Notes under the pieces: model-generated | Told to the model about the DNA's origin: nothing | What the model saw: only the letters and a program-made list of their open reading frames with translations | Databases searched by the model: none | Part shown: in pieces, positions 43,247-52,036 of the stretch | Numbering within the stretch: position 1 is the first letter of the stretch | Layout: each line of letters begins with the position of its first letter | Origin: Candidatus Peribacteraceae bacterium | Lineage (GTDB): Bacteria; Patescibacteriota; Gracilibacteria; Peribacterales; Peribacteraceae | DNA length: 64,000 bases | Reading direction: 5' to 3' | NCBI GenBank assembly: GCA_018061945.1 | Contig: JAGOTD010000003.1 | Span: 174,028-238,027 of the forward strand | Position numbers and translations under genes: made by a program

Positions 43247-43906
43247 ATGGCCATCCGCAAAGAACGCATTTTGTACGAAGACGACACTCTCCTCGCAGTT
43301 ACCAAACTGGGCGGAGAGCTTGTTGTAGCCGGCAAAGGCCGTATGGATAAGCTGCCGCTCCTCAACTTTTTAAAGGATGATTATCCGGGTATTGCACCAC
43401 TTCATCGCCTCGATTTCGAGACATCGGGTGTTATTGTTTTTGCCAAGCGAAAGGGGATTGTCCAAAAAGTTATCGATTCGCGTTTCGAAGGCTGGCGCAA
43501 AATCTACTTGGCACTGGCGCTCGATCCGTTCGAGAAACCGAAGGGTATCATCGATTCACCACTGCCAGCACGCAGTGGCAACGGAACGGTAGAATGCCAG
43601 ACTAAATACGCTGTCAAAGAGACGTTTAAGGGTTGTTGTCTTGTGGAAGCAGAAATTGAGCGTGGTCAGTTTCATCAAATCCGCCGCCATTTTGCATCCA
43701 TTAAACATCCGCTCATTCTCGATGAAGAATATGGCAATAAGGCGCTCAATCGGTTGTTTACGAAGGAATTCAAATACTCGCGTTTCTTTCTGCATGCCTC
43801 AAAAGTCATTATGCCTCATCCGATCACCGGAGCAATTTTGACTATCGAATCACCGATGCCGAGACAGTTTACCGATGTTCTTGATCAGCTAAGGAAGCGA
43901 AACTAA
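43247..43906 (+). CDS. RluA-family RNA pseudouridine synthase
   Basis: The 219-aa enzyme isomerises uridine in RNA. The catalytic motif HRLDFETSGVIVFAK contains the active Asp. ILYEDDTLLAVTKLGG at the start and RGQFHQIRRHFASIKHPLILDEEYG further on are the usual RluA/RsuA-superfamily segments. It has no S4 domain and is short, closest to minimal RluA/RluC-type proteins. The exact target (23S rRNA or tRNA) cannot be told. Confidence 0.92.
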   Translation: MAIRKERILYEDDTLLAVTKLGGELVVAGKGRMDKLPLLNFLKDDYPGIAPLHRLDFETSGVIVFAKRKGIVQKVIDSRFEGWRKIYLALALDPFEKPKGIIDSPLPARSGNGTVECQTKYAVKETFKGCCLVEAEIERGQFHQIRRHFASIKHPLILDEEYGNKALNRLFTKEFKYSRFFLHASKVIMPHPITGAILTIESPMPRQFTDVLDQLRKRN

Positions 43907-43914
43907 TCGATACA

Positions 43915-44988
43915 TCATGCAACGCCAGCCAGATCTTTATTTTTAGTATTCAATGGGATCCGTACCTCAAAACACGCGCCTTTTTTCGGTTCGCTGATAC
44001 AGGAAATAGACCAGCCTCGTACATCCGCAATTGTTTTAGCCAAATATAGCCCTAATCCCGACCCGTCCGGATGGTATTTTTTGGCAAAATGACCGCGATA
44101 AAATTTGTCGAATATTTTTTTCTGATCGCGTAGCGAAATGCCGATTCCGTTATCGCTGCAGCGTACGACACAGTGGCTGCCTGTTTTCAAGAGGACCAAT
44201 AAGATATCTCCTGCATTCGGATCGGTGTATTGTGCGGCATTGATGATGATGCGTCGTAGCAACTCATAGACGAGTTTTTTATTCTCATGAATCATAAGTG
44301 AGCTGCCGTCATAGTCCAGATGGTAATCTCTGGCAGGAAAGCTTTCTTTTATTTCATTGATAATTTCCTGCAGAATCCCAAAGATGCAAAACTCAGAATC
44401 TGGTTGGCGATGGGCATGCAGGACATTTGAGATCGCCAGCAGATCATCAGTCAGCATATCGAGCGCTTTCTCGCTGCTATAGTGACGCTGTAAATCCGAC
44501 AGTTCTTTTTGAGATAGGCTTGTCTTTTCAAACAGCCATTTTAAAGGCCACTGGATTTTTATGTGATCCGGCGCATTTTCTTGTGCCGCCTGAATGAGTT
44601 GTTCTCTGTGCATCTGTTCATCCACATTCAATTCTATACCGATAAAATATTCTGCTTCATTGTGGACATCTAGGATCGGAATAATATGAACTTCCTGCCA
44701 GTAGTATGTGTTATCGCGCCGGCGGTTGCGCATTTCACTGATAAACGTTTCCTTGTGATCCCGCAGCGTTTCCCACATCTCCGTATAAAACTCTTTCGAC
44801 ATATGCCCTCCCCACAGATCTCCCGGCTTGCGACCGATCATTTCTTTCTTAGAAAAGCCCGTGTGTTTTTCGGCGCCGGCGTTGGCGTAGAGAATAATGC
44901 CTTTTTTATCAGTGATCACAACGTGTTCGTCTGATCGATCAAAACCCTTGAGCAGGCCTTGTAATTCTGTTGAGAGAGGCGAGGACAT
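43915..44988 (-). CDS. PAS-domain histidine kinase with atypical H-box
   Basis: The 357-aa protein has no membrane segment. A PAS domain covers about 15-125 (DKKGIILYANAGAEKHTGFS, GRKPGDLWGGHMSKEFY) with a PAC tail. A helical dimerisation region (126-185) and a complete HATPase_c follow: N box RRIIINAAQYTD, G1 CSDNGIGIS, F box IFDKFYRG, G2 DGSGLGLYLAK. The usual HELRTP H-box is absent. The nearest candidate is His142 in HIKIQWPL, one residue further from the proline than normal. It may therefore be a degenerate or unorthodox cytosolic sensor kinase. No response regulator gene is adjacent. Confidence 0.85.
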   Translation of the reverse strand: MSSPLSTELQGLLKGFDRSDEHVVITDKKGIILYANAGAEKHTGFSKKEMIGRKPGDLWGGHMSKEFYTEMWETLRDHKETFISEMRNRRRDNTYYWQEVHIIPILDVHNEAEYFIGIELNVDEQMHREQLIQAAQENAPDHIKIQWPLKWLFEKTSLSQKELSDLQRHYSSEKALDMLTDDLLAISNVLHAHRQPDSEFCIFGILQEIINEIKESFPARDYHLDYDGSSLMIHENKKLVYELLRRIIINAAQYTDPNAGDILLVLLKTGSHCVVRCSDNGIGISLRDQKKIFDKFYRGHFAKKYHPDGSGLGLYLAKTIADVRGWSISCISEPKKGACFEVRIPLNTKNKDLAGVA

Positions 44989-45149
44989 GAATAAAGTGAC
45001 GGTAAGATATAACTGTTAGTGTAGAATATTAGTTGGCCAGCATCAATTTCTTCCTTCAAACTTGCGTGTACAAGTAGGAGAATTTTCAGGACAGTCATTA
45101 TTTGAGTGCTATGCATTATGAGGCAGAGGCACGTTGTTAACTTGTCTTC

Positions 45150-46982
45150 TCACACACTGATTCCATAACGAGTGTTAATGGATGTTCTTATAGCAGCGAG
45201 CCTTGTCAGTGAACGGGATGTTTTCGAGAAATTGCTCGAGCCGATAGTCCCTGTATCATGCGCAGCTGTACGATAGCTACTGCTAGTCGGCTTGAAGCCG
45301 GCTTTCAAGTACGGAAGAAGGCTGGATGTTGTGAGCGCAGGGTTTGCCACGATATAGGAAACGGCGTCGGCTTCTTTTTGGGTAGTGGTGGAAGAGGCAG
45401 ACCCCCGTGTTACCGCCCATGAAGCAAGTGTGCGGGTAGAATCTTCAAAGACAGGATTTTGACCATCAAGATCGTTCACGCCAGGAGTAGTGCTCCACTT
45501 TGACGCGTACCCTCGACCTTCATTTGTAAATCCAGATGTGTTCGATGTCGTTTTTGTCAGATACCCAGCGTTGTAATCAACGTTTGCTGGTGACATCAAA
45601 TCCTGTGTTGATGAGCTATCGACGTTGTATGCTTTATATCCTGTTGAAGTAGTGCCGTAGAATAAATTGGATTTCACGGATGCATAGCGATTGGGCGTTT
45701 CAACAGATGTATACAGATGTCCGATTTCCAATCCGCACTGTCCTTCAACGTTGACTGTGTTGTGGTCAATATACAGCGCTAACCCCGCTGTTACAGAACC
45801 GTTTGAGGTAAGCAAGGCTCCAGTGTTGCTTCCTCCTCCATTTGGCAATATTAAATTGCGACGACAGTTAACCGTGAATGTGGATGTTGTCGTCGAGCCA
45901 ACTAAAAAAACGTTGCCTGAGGAATTCGTTCCGTTAAAATAGGCGACGTTGTCTGACCAGTCATAGGTAGTGTTGGCAGGCGGGTTTAAAATAGAAGCGA
46001 GAAAATGAGGATTACTGCCGGAAGGGTTGTCCCAAAAAAGAAAGCAATTCGTCACGCTGCCCGAGATGGCAATATTGTCGAATGTCTGTCTAATGAAGCA
46101 GTTTTTCATTGCTGTCCAGTTTTTGGAGCTTGTGACCAGGAGTCCATTGCCAAAATAGCAGCTGTCGAATGTCATTCCGTGCGCAGTGACGACTTTGATC
46201 ATTTTGTCAGTGGCGACGCGGGTGAAGGCGCGCGTTCCGGTTGTCTGGTCCGATCCTGAGCTTGTAGTGATTGGCCAAGAGGTGGACTCATTGGTGAGCG
46301 AGGATGCAATGGTCACGTCGGTCATGGAAAAAGACGGGACACCGTTTGTGAAAGGGGCGTTAATTTGGCCGCAACTTGTGAAGGTGCAGTTAGTGAGTGA
46401 GGACGTTAGTTGACGGTTATCCAGCAATATATTCAGTGCATTGCGACTGCTGTCTCCGATATTGGTAAAATCGCAGTACGTTGCTTGTATGCAGCCTTCG
46501 CCACCGAAGGCAGCATTGTTATGATACGCATTGCGTGTTCCGTCCCCAGCTGATGAAATGGAGCAATGTGACCCCGACGTGCCATTGATACGCCAGCCTC
46601 GGGCATCCCCCGGTGACTGCCCTCCGTCGTAGCTGCTTGCGATCTTTATGGAGTAATTGATGGTGCCGCTTGCACCCGTTGCATCAAAGACGATAGCAGT
46701 GCCCGCATTCATTGTGACGCCGGCTGCATGGCTTTGTGTATCGGTTAGCTGGCCTTTTACCGTGAGCGTTCCTGTCGAAAGAATGAGTCGTGCTGAGGCG
46801 CTGCCGTTGCCAATGGTTAATACCGCCACATCGGTTGCAGGGCTGTTGCCTACTGTACGGCTTCCGTCCATGGTCACAGTATGGTTGATCGTTACCGTGT
46901 CTCCGTCTCCTGGGATTGTTCCGCCAGTCCATGTAGATGTGGATGACCAGTTGCCATTTTGTGCGGATGTAATTGCGGCCAT
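45150..46982 (-). CDS. 610-aa G8-like/right-handed beta-helix protein
   Basis: The N-terminus NGNWSSTSTWTGGTIPGDGD followed by TVTINHTVTMDG resembles a G8 domain. The rest is Ser/Thr/Asn/Gly-rich beta structure with short strands that suggests a parallel beta-helix (TNCTFTSCGQINAPF, MKNCFIRQTFDNIAISGSVT). No signal peptide or membrane anchor is visible, which is odd for such a protein. It may be exported by a non-Sec route, or the true start may differ, but no upstream in-frame extension is evident. Its low-charge composition differs from its neighbours and may indicate acquisition. TACACT ends 11 nt before the ATG. Confidence 0.75.
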   Translation of the reverse strand: MAAITSAQNGNWSSTSTWTGGTIPGDGDTVTINHTVTMDGSRTVGNSPATDVAVLTIGNGSASARLILSTGTLTVKGQLTDTQSHAAGVTMNAGTAIVFDATGASGTINYSIKIASSYDGGQSPGDARGWRINGTSGSHCSISSAGDGTRNAYHNNAAFGGEGCIQATYCDFTNIGDSSRNALNILLDNRQLTSSLTNCTFTSCGQINAPFTNGVPSFSMTDVTIASSLTNESTSWPITTSSGSDQTTGTRAFTRVATDKMIKVVTAHGMTFDSCYFGNGLLVTSSKNWTAMKNCFIRQTFDNIAISGSVTNCFLFWDNPSGSNPHFLASILNPPANTTYDWSDNVAYFNGTNSSGNVFLVGSTTTSTFTVNCRRNLILPNGGGSNTGALLTSNGSVTAGLALYIDHNTVNVEGQCGLEIGHLYTSVETPNRYASVKSNLFYGTTSTGYKAYNVDSSSTQDLMSPANVDYNAGYLTKTTSNTSGFTNEGRGYASKWSTTPGVNDLDGQNPVFEDSTRTLASWAVTRGSASSTTTQKEADAVSYIVANPALTTSSLLPYLKAGFKPTSSSYRTAAHDTGTIGSSNFSKTSRSLTRLAAIRTSINTRYGISV

Positions 46983-47101
46983 AGAACAATTTTAGTGTAA
47001 TGAAGATGTTGTTAGTATATCAATACGCTGAAATGAAGAATGAGTGGCTTATTCGTCAATATAGGTCATTTTCATCAGGATGAAACTTACGTGCAATTTT
47101 T

Positions 47102-47128
47102 AAAAAAGAGCCCTTTCGAGCTCTTTTT
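47102..47128 (-). terminator. terminator of the histone-fold gene
   Basis: AAAAAGAGC pairs with GCTCTTTTT, with a T run on the minus strand; it can also work in the other direction. Confidence 0.8.
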
Positions 47129-47147
47129 GGAATCGACGAACGATTGA

Positions 47148-47318
47148 TTAACAGTCGCAAGCGTAGACAGTCTGGCGCTTGTTTTCCTTAGCGCGCCATA
47201 CAGCTTTCTTGAGTGCTTCCTCGACCATCTTGTCGAGAGCCTCTGTCAGATCGCCGCCTGTGCGCATGTCCATTTTGCTAAGCATTTCTTTTACGCGTGC
47301 TGTTACTGTGTAACTCAT
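47148..47318 (-). CDS. 56-aa histone-fold-like (DUF1931-type) protein
   Basis: Minus strand ATG 47318 to TAA 47148 encodes a short, charged, helical protein: VKEMLSKM, then GGDLTEALDKMVEEALKKA (long central helix), then WRAKENKRQTVYACDC. The order of short helix, loop, long helix and an R-x-T-V loop matches the histone fold as in archaeal histones and the short bacterial DUF1931/Bd0055-type proteins. Helix 3 is truncated after VYACDC, and the terminal CDC is unusual. It has its own terminator. A DNA-binding or nucleoid role is inference from the pattern only. Confidence 0.7.
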   Translation of the reverse strand: MSYTVTARVKEMLSKMDMRTGGDLTEALDKMVEEALKKAVWRAKENKRQTVYACDC

Positions 47319-47439
47319 AGTAAAAAGAGAAGAAAATAATATAGTTGATTGTAGACGCTTGTAGGCCAGTAGACAATTATTCTAGCAATGCTTTAGTGGA
47401 CTAGTTTCAACATTCGTCGAGAAGCTATGTTTGGGCAAA

Positions 47440-47522
47440 ATGTACAATTGACGATGTAAAATGTACAATGGCCTTTGAAAAATTGGTTTCATGGTCAATT
47501 GTCCATTGTTCATTGTACATTC
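47440..47522. repeat. 7-nt tandem repeat with inverted copy (ATGTACA family)
   Basis: ATGTACA, ATTGACG, ATGTAAA, ATGTACA, then TCAATTG, TCCATTG, TTCATTG, TACATTC. The hairpin ends 6 nt before the trpS start. Confidence 0.85.
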
Positions 47523-47528
47523 TGTTCT

Positions 47529-48494
47529 ATGCGTATTCTCACAGGACTTCAGCCATCGGGTCAGTTGCATATTGGTAATTATTTTGGCTCTCTCAAGCCG
47601 AATTTAGAGCTGGTCTCTAAGGCAAAGGAAAGTTTTCTGATGGCAGTGGATCTGCATGCCCTTACGACTGTTCAGGACCCTGCGTTGCTCCGTCAGTATC
47701 GTCACGATATTATTCTTGATTATCTCGCTTGTGGTTTTGATCCTGACAAATCCACCATATTTTTTCAATCCGATGTACCGGCCCATACCGAGTTAATGTG
47801 GATTTTAATGACCGTAACGCCTATGGGTCTTTTAGAACGCGCTGTGAGTTACAAAGACAAGGTAGCGAAAGGGATTGCGGCCAGCGCGGGATTATTTACC
47901 TATCCGGTACTCATGGCTGCCGATATTCTTCTGTACGATATAAATATTGTGCCCGTTGGCAAAGACCAGAAACAGCATGTCGAAATGGCGCGCGATATTG
48001 CTATGAAATTCAACAATATATTTGGTGACACTCTGGTTGTTCCCGAGCCGCAAATTCGTGAAGACGTGGCGGTTGTTCCAGGAACCGATGGCCAGAAGAT
48101 GAGTAAAAGTTACAGTAATACTATTCCGCTTTTTGGTGACGAAAAGATGATCAAGAAGGCCATTATGGGAATCGTGACGGATTCCAAAGGAGTCGAAGAA
48201 CCCAAAGATCCGGATACGTGTACTGTCTTTCAGATTCATAAACTTTTCTTGTCTGATCATGAGAAAAAAGAGCTGCGTGAAAAATATCTGGCCGGAGGAA
48301 TGGGGTATGGTGACGCTAAAAAAATGCTGTTTGAAACCTATATGGATTTTATGAAGCCGGCACGAGAGCGTCGTGCGCAGCTAGTAGCCGATCCTGCAAC
48401 AGTTGAGGCGATTATTCTAAGCGGCGGCAAGAAAGCGTCAGTTATAGCCGAAGCAACTCTCATGCGAGCAAAGAAAGCAGTCGGATTACTCTAG
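47529..48494 (+). CDS. trpS: tryptophanyl-tRNA synthetase
   Basis: The 321-aa class I synthetase has the HIGH-type motif GQLHIGNYFGSLKP near residue 13, the Trp-pocket segment AVDLHALTT, FTYPVLMAADILLYD, VPVGKDQKQHVEMARDIA, and KMSKSYSNTIPLF near residue 194. It is complete. The frame is open upstream to 47475 through repeat DNA, but MRILTGLQPSG is the family start. The inverted half of a 7-nt repeat array lies directly before the gene and could sequester or expose the start. Confidence 0.97.
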   Translation: MRILTGLQPSGQLHIGNYFGSLKPNLELVSKAKESFLMAVDLHALTTVQDPALLRQYRHDIILDYLACGFDPDKSTIFFQSDVPAHTELMWILMTVTPMGLLERAVSYKDKVAKGIAASAGLFTYPVLMAADILLYDINIVPVGKDQKQHVEMARDIAMKFNNIFGDTLVVPEPQIREDVAVVPGTDGQKMSKSYSNTIPLFGDEKMIKKAIMGIVTDSKGVEEPKDPDTCTVFQIHKLFLSDHEKKELREKYLAGGMGYGDAKKMLFETYMDFMKPARERRAQLVADPATVEAIILSGGKKASVIAEATLMRAKKAVGLL

Positions 48495-48591
48495 AAACAT
48501 ATGCGTGATTTTTGTTGCTTTTTGGCTGATTTATGCGGTGCATACAGCCGAAAAATGCTATAATAAGACTGTTTCATACCAATATTCTTTT

Positions 48592-49113
48592 ATGCTTCAT
48601 ACGAAAGTACATCCTGCCATTGCCCTCGTGGCGATTGGTTCCACTATCTCTCTTTTCTGGCTTGTGACATCCACAAGCGTGCAAGCATCTTCCGATATGA
48701 TGCGCAATGCAGAGGCTCAGAGTCTGCGGCCTGTGACCGAAACCGAAGCGCAGTTCCGACTGCGTATGCGTGCGGCTCAGGCGAAAGAGCGAATGACGCC
48801 TGTAAAAAGCTCGTCGTCCGTGTCCTCGTCACTTGCGCCTTGCGCACCAGTTTCTTCCGTTGCCAGTAGCGCTACCTCGTCCATTGCTTCGTCGAGTATT
48901 ACCAGCATTGCCGATTTGACTTTGTCGCAGCTCGATACTCTTCGTCTGCAAATCCGCACACGCGTTTGCCCGGTGCATGGCGATCCGGGTTACATGGCTA
49001 TTTGCCGCAAGTTGCTAGAAACCGAATTAAAGCGCAATCCGCGTCCGGAGCTCAAAGGCGCTGTCAATCCGGATCAGGCAAAGTACATACAGTCATCCAG
49101 TTCTTCGCGCTAG
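48592..49113 (+). CDS. small secreted serine-rich protein
   Basis: The 173-aa protein has an N-terminal hydrophobic segment (AIALVAIGSTISLFWLV) serving as signal or anchor and then a charged helix (ETEAQFRLRMRAAQAKER). A serine-rich linker (about 70-115) leads to a C-terminal part with two cysteines and a helix (RVCPVHGDPGYMAICRKLLE) and a final SSSSSR. No family is recognised. TGCTATAAT (48556-48564) is a strong extended -10 about 27 nt upstream. Serine-rich linkers also occur in the SLH protein at 24273, so this may be another surface protein. Confidence 0.7.
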   Translation: MLHTKVHPAIALVAIGSTISLFWLVTSTSVQASSDMMRNAEAQSLRPVTETEAQFRLRMRAAQAKERMTPVKSSSSVSSSLAPCAPVSSVASSATSSIASSSITSIADLTLSQLDTLRLQIRTRVCPVHGDPGYMAICRKLLETELKRNPRPELKGAVNPDQAKYIQSSSSSR

Positions 49114-49117
49114 AAAC

Positions 49118-49255
49118 CTATAACACCGGATTTTCTTCCTCCCCTGATCCTTCCCCGATCAGGGGATCTTTGTAATGATCTTCGCCCGGATCAGTTTCTG
49201 CGGGCTCCAGTTCATCGGTTGCATCTTCGTCGTTGGTGTCATCGAAATAGTGCAT
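49118..49255 (-). CDS. possible 45-aa acidic peptide
   Basis: From ATG 49255 the minus strand encodes MHYFDDTNDEDATDELEPAE followed by TDPGEDHYKDPLIGEGSG and EEENPVL, with about a third acidic residues. The frame also continues upstream to a TTG at 49327 through a hydrophobic stretch (VSFLIIIF), which could make a 69-aa membrane-anchored form. A hairpin lies inside the gene. It may be chance. Confidence 0.3.
   Translation of the reverse strand: MHYFDDTNDEDATDELEPAETDPGEDHYKDPLIGEGSGEEENPVL
49141..49165 (+). terminator. hairpin after the serine-rich gene
   Basis: CCCCTGATC and GATCAGGGG form a perfect 9-bp stem, followed only by ATCTTTG; a weak terminator at best. Confidence 0.45.
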
Positions 49256-49322
49256 AAAAATAATAATGAGGAATGATACAGAAGCTGACGCTATAGTAGC
49301 TGGAAACTTTCCAAGACCGAGG

Positions 49323-49328
49323 TACAAT
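49323..49328 (+). promoter_or_regulatory. -10 box supporting a GTG start
   Basis: TACAAT ends 7 nt before GTG 49336, which agrees with a leaderless GTG start for the glycosyltransferase. Confidence 0.55.
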
Positions 49329-49335
49329 TTCTTTC

Positions 49336-50919
49336 GTGAGTAGTATTCGACTATCTATTACTAGGTTTGTGAAAAATATTTCATCCACTCAGTGGGCAAT
49401 CATTTTTGCCCTGGTTTTTTTCTGTATCCAGCTGACGCAAATTTCTGCGTATGGTGCCAGTTGGGATGAATTGCTTCACTACAGTTGGGCGCAGCTTATC
49501 TGGCGTTTTATCAGCACTGGAAAAGCCGGCTATCTCGACCTTCTGTCGTCCAATGGTCTTTATTATGGTCCGACTTTTTACTTGTTCAGCTACTTTTTTG
49601 CGTCTGCACTGTCTACAGTATTTGGCTTGTCTCTCGTCGTATCTGAGCATATTCCTATTTTGATTACTGCTTCTATCGGTGTTTTCGGTTTTTATCTGTT
49701 GAGCGCACGCTTCTATGCCAAACGCGTTGCGGGTGTTGCCACTTTTCTTTTGTGTACATATCCGGCATTTATCGCTCACAGTCACTATAATCCCAAAGAC
49801 ATTCCGCTACTGACAGCATTTGTTTTTGCGCTGTTAAGTTTCGATCTTTACCGAAAGAGCCAATCGATGCGGACGGCGATACTTGCGGGTTTTGCCTTCG
49901 GTCTCGCGGTCCTTTTCAAAATGACGGCGTTATTTCTGTTACCGATTATCTTCATTGCCGTTGTCGTAGACTGGATGTTGCGTGGTATGCCTCGCTTTGC
50001 TTTGGTGTATCAAGCGAAGCTATTTTTTAGTGCAGTTATTACTACATGTGTCACTATTTTTGTTCTCTGGCCAACGTTATGGCTGCGGCCGATGGTATTT
50101 TTCTCTGCTATCAAGTTATTTCTTGGCCAGGCATTCTGGCATGGCAAAGTACTGTATTTCGGGACGATGTATGAATCGGCACAGTTGCCGTGGCACTATA
50201 CGATTGGTCATCTGTTTCTTGCTACTCCCGTTCTTCTCGCCGGTTTTTTCCTGATTGGAACGTATGTACTCTGTCGATCGATACGCGCGTCTGGTACTCG
50301 GTTTGCAGCTCTTCTCATTTTGCTGTGGGTAGGCATCCCGCTCACTTTTAGCATTGTATCAGCAACCGCACGGTATGATGGCATGCGTCAGTTTCTGTTT
50401 GTGGTACCGGCTATTTTGCTGATTGCAGCTTGTGGAATTGATGCATTGCTTGCATTGATTTCGAAGCATTTCCCCGCACGCTTTACGATTGTAATGCCTA
50501 TTATTTCTGGGCTTATAGTGCTTTCACTTGGTCATGAAATTCTGCTCGTGCATCCCTACGAAGGATCGTATGTGAACGAATTGATTCGGCTGCGCTACCC
50601 GTCGCATATCGAAAAAGTATTGGAGATAGAATATTGGGGATCAACCTATAAAGAGGGGATTGAGTGGCTTTCAGACAATGTTGAAACTGGCTCCACTCTT
50701 TGCGTGCGCCCGGCTGCAGACATGATGTACTGGTATGCACCACTGCCAAACGATATGCAGATCAGCTGCGATAATCGTGCGCAGTATCTCATGTTTTTCA
50801 CGCGCTTTAGCGCACTACCCGATGGATTTGATCGCATATCTATGGAGCCTATTTTCCGTATTTCTCGCATGAACAGCGATCTTCTGCTGATCTATAAATT
50901 GCCGCCCGGGGAAATGTAA
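49336..50919 (+). CDS. GT39/PMT-type membrane glycosyltransferase
   Basis: The 527-aa polytopic protein has about 11 hydrophobic helices. The first loop contains SAYGASWDELLHYSWAQLIW, the acidic D/E motif seen in GT-C enzymes (PMT, ArnT), and a later HSHYNPKDIPLLTAFVFAL matches the second GT-C loop. A C-terminal exposed domain of about 110 residues follows (EYWGSTYKEGIEWLSDN). GT-C enzymes use lipid-linked sugars to glycosylate proteins or lipids at the outer face of the membrane. The likely targets could be the Ser-rich surface proteins encoded nearby, which is inference. The start is GTG. Confidence 0.82.
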   Translation: MSSIRLSITRFVKNISSTQWAIIFALVFFCIQLTQISAYGASWDELLHYSWAQLIWRFISTGKAGYLDLLSSNGLYYGPTFYLFSYFFASALSTVFGLSLVVSEHIPILITASIGVFGFYLLSARFYAKRVAGVATFLLCTYPAFIAHSHYNPKDIPLLTAFVFALLSFDLYRKSQSMRTAILAGFAFGLAVLFKMTALFLLPIIFIAVVVDWMLRGMPRFALVYQAKLFFSAVITTCVTIFVLWPTLWLRPMVFFSAIKLFLGQAFWHGKVLYFGTMYESAQLPWHYTIGHLFLATPVLLAGFFLIGTYVLCRSIRASGTRFAALLILLWVGIPLTFSIVSATARYDGMRQFLFVVPAILLIAACGIDALLALISKHFPARFTIVMPIISGLIVLSLGHEILLVHPYEGSYVNELIRLRYPSHIEKVLEIEYWGSTYKEGIEWLSDNVETGSTLCVRPAADMMYWYAPLPNDMQISCDNRAQYLMFFTRFSALPDGFDRISMEPIFRISRMNSDLLLIYKLPPGEM

Positions 50920-51226
50920 AATATGCATAAAGAACACTTTTTTCTCCCAGATTTCCAATAATTGATGGAGTGTCTGAATCAAGATTAATAAATTGTTAGT
51001 ACCATATTGTCAGAATAAGGATTTTAAGAAGTTTTCCAATACTCACTTGTTGCAGTAGTAATTTTCTTGAGGACATCCCTGTACACCCTCTAGGAAAAAG
51101 AGTGAGCAATAAAGCGGCAGTAACCTTTTTCATAATAACAGTTTGTCCTTTCCAAATAGTTTCTGTCTATGAGCGTTTCAGTTGCATAGCTCAAAAGCAC
51201 TAGGTTTATGAAAGGCGCAAATTGGA
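50920..51226. other. AT-rich gap
   Basis: Nothing recognisable is seen in these 307 bp between the glycosyltransferase and tRNA-Gly. Confidence 0.4.
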
Positions 51227-51301
51227 TGGAGCGGGCGAACGGAATCGAACCGTCATCACCAGTTTGGAAAACTGGGGTAATAACCACTATACGACGCCCG
51301 C
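51227..51301 (-). tRNA. tRNA-Gly (anticodon TCC), CCA encoded
   Basis: Minus strand: the acceptor GCGGGCG pairs with CGCCCGC and is followed by T and CCA. The anticodon stem CCAGT/ACTGG holds the loop TTTCCAA (anticodon TCC). D loop TATAGTGGTTA and T loop TTCGATT are normal. Confidence 0.96.
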
Positions 51302-51374
51302 AGCAGGCACGATTGTAGGCGAAAATAGGTGTTTGTACAGATTAAACATGGAATTGTGAGTCTAGATCTCGCGG

Positions 51375-51671
51375 TTACGAATTCTTCGCAATCACCTTCC
51401 TCATCTTTTCTTCACTCACCTTTGTCCACGGATTGCAGCTCACCACTCTTTTGAAAATCAGCCACAAAGCTTTTGGTAGAGATTCTTTTTGTAGTTTCTC
51501 CACTGCGTACTGCGAACACGTTGGTTGGTGGCGACAGAAACCGTAGGGAAACGCACCTGCAAGCCAGCTGTGGTCGGGGGACAGAGTTGCTTGATACACG
51601 CGAACCAGCACAATAAATGGTGTTGCGAGAATACGGCGAGCAGTGTTTGGAAAGTTGTAGTCGAGTTTCAC
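51375..51671 (-). CDS. yidD: membrane protein insertion efficiency factor YidD
   Basis: The 98-aa YidD-family (DUF37) protein assists YidC-dependent insertion at the membrane. Diagnostic parts are LVRVYQATLSPDHSW, GFCRHQPTCSQYAVEKL with the conserved cysteines, and FKRVVSCNPWTK. A longer frame begins at GTG 51707, but GTG 51671 is preferred: TATCCT (51684-51679) ends 7 nt before it and the length is closer to the family norm. An N-terminal amphipathic helix is expected. Confidence 0.9.
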   Translation of the reverse strand: MKLDYNFPNTARRILATPFIVLVRVYQATLSPDHSWLAGAFPYGFCRHQPTCSQYAVEKLQKESLPKALWLIFKRVVSCNPWTKVSEEKMRKVIAKNS

Positions 51672-51711
51672 GTCTTGTAGGATAGTTGGTAGTTTCCGTC
51701 CTGTCACTTCT

Positions 51712-51996
51712 ATGATGCCTATAACCTACAACGACGTCATCGCGTTTCTTACTATTTTGGCGCTGGCGATGGGTATTATTTTGCTCTATCACCTCATACT
51801 TATTGCACTCAATCTTCGTCGTGTCAGCAAGCGGGTGGATACAGTATCGGAAGAACTGGAGGCTGTCGTCATGAAGCCGCTGAGCGTGATGGATAACGCG
51901 ATGGAATGGATCATTGGATTTTTTGAGGGCATGAAAGATGAGAAGCATCCGCACAAGCACAAGAAAGATGTCGATTTTGAAGTAGTGGACGTTTAG
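51712..51996 (+). CDS. small single-span membrane protein
   Basis: The 94-aa protein has one transmembrane helix (VIAFLTILALAMGIILLYHL, about 9-28), then a charged helical part (RRVSKRVDTVSEELEAVV) and a basic/acidic tail (EKHPHKHKKDVDFEVVDV). It resembles DUF948-like or accessory envelope proteins only in layout; no family is assigned. It is divergent from yidD, with only a few tens of bases between the starts. Confidence 0.65.
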   Translation: MMPITYNDVIAFLTILALAMGIILLYHLILIALNLRRVSKRVDTVSEELEAVVMKPLSVMDNAMEWIIGFFEGMKDEKHPHKHKKDVDFEVVDV

Positions 51997-52008
51997 AAGG
52001 TTTTTGAG

Positions 52009-52036
52009 GGCAGAAAAGGCAGAAAGGGCAGAAAGG
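52009..52036. repeat. 9-nt tandem repeat (GGCAGAAAG family)
   Basis: GGCAGAAAA, GGCAGAAAG, GGCAGAAAG; inverted partner at 52139-52180. Confidence 0.75.
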
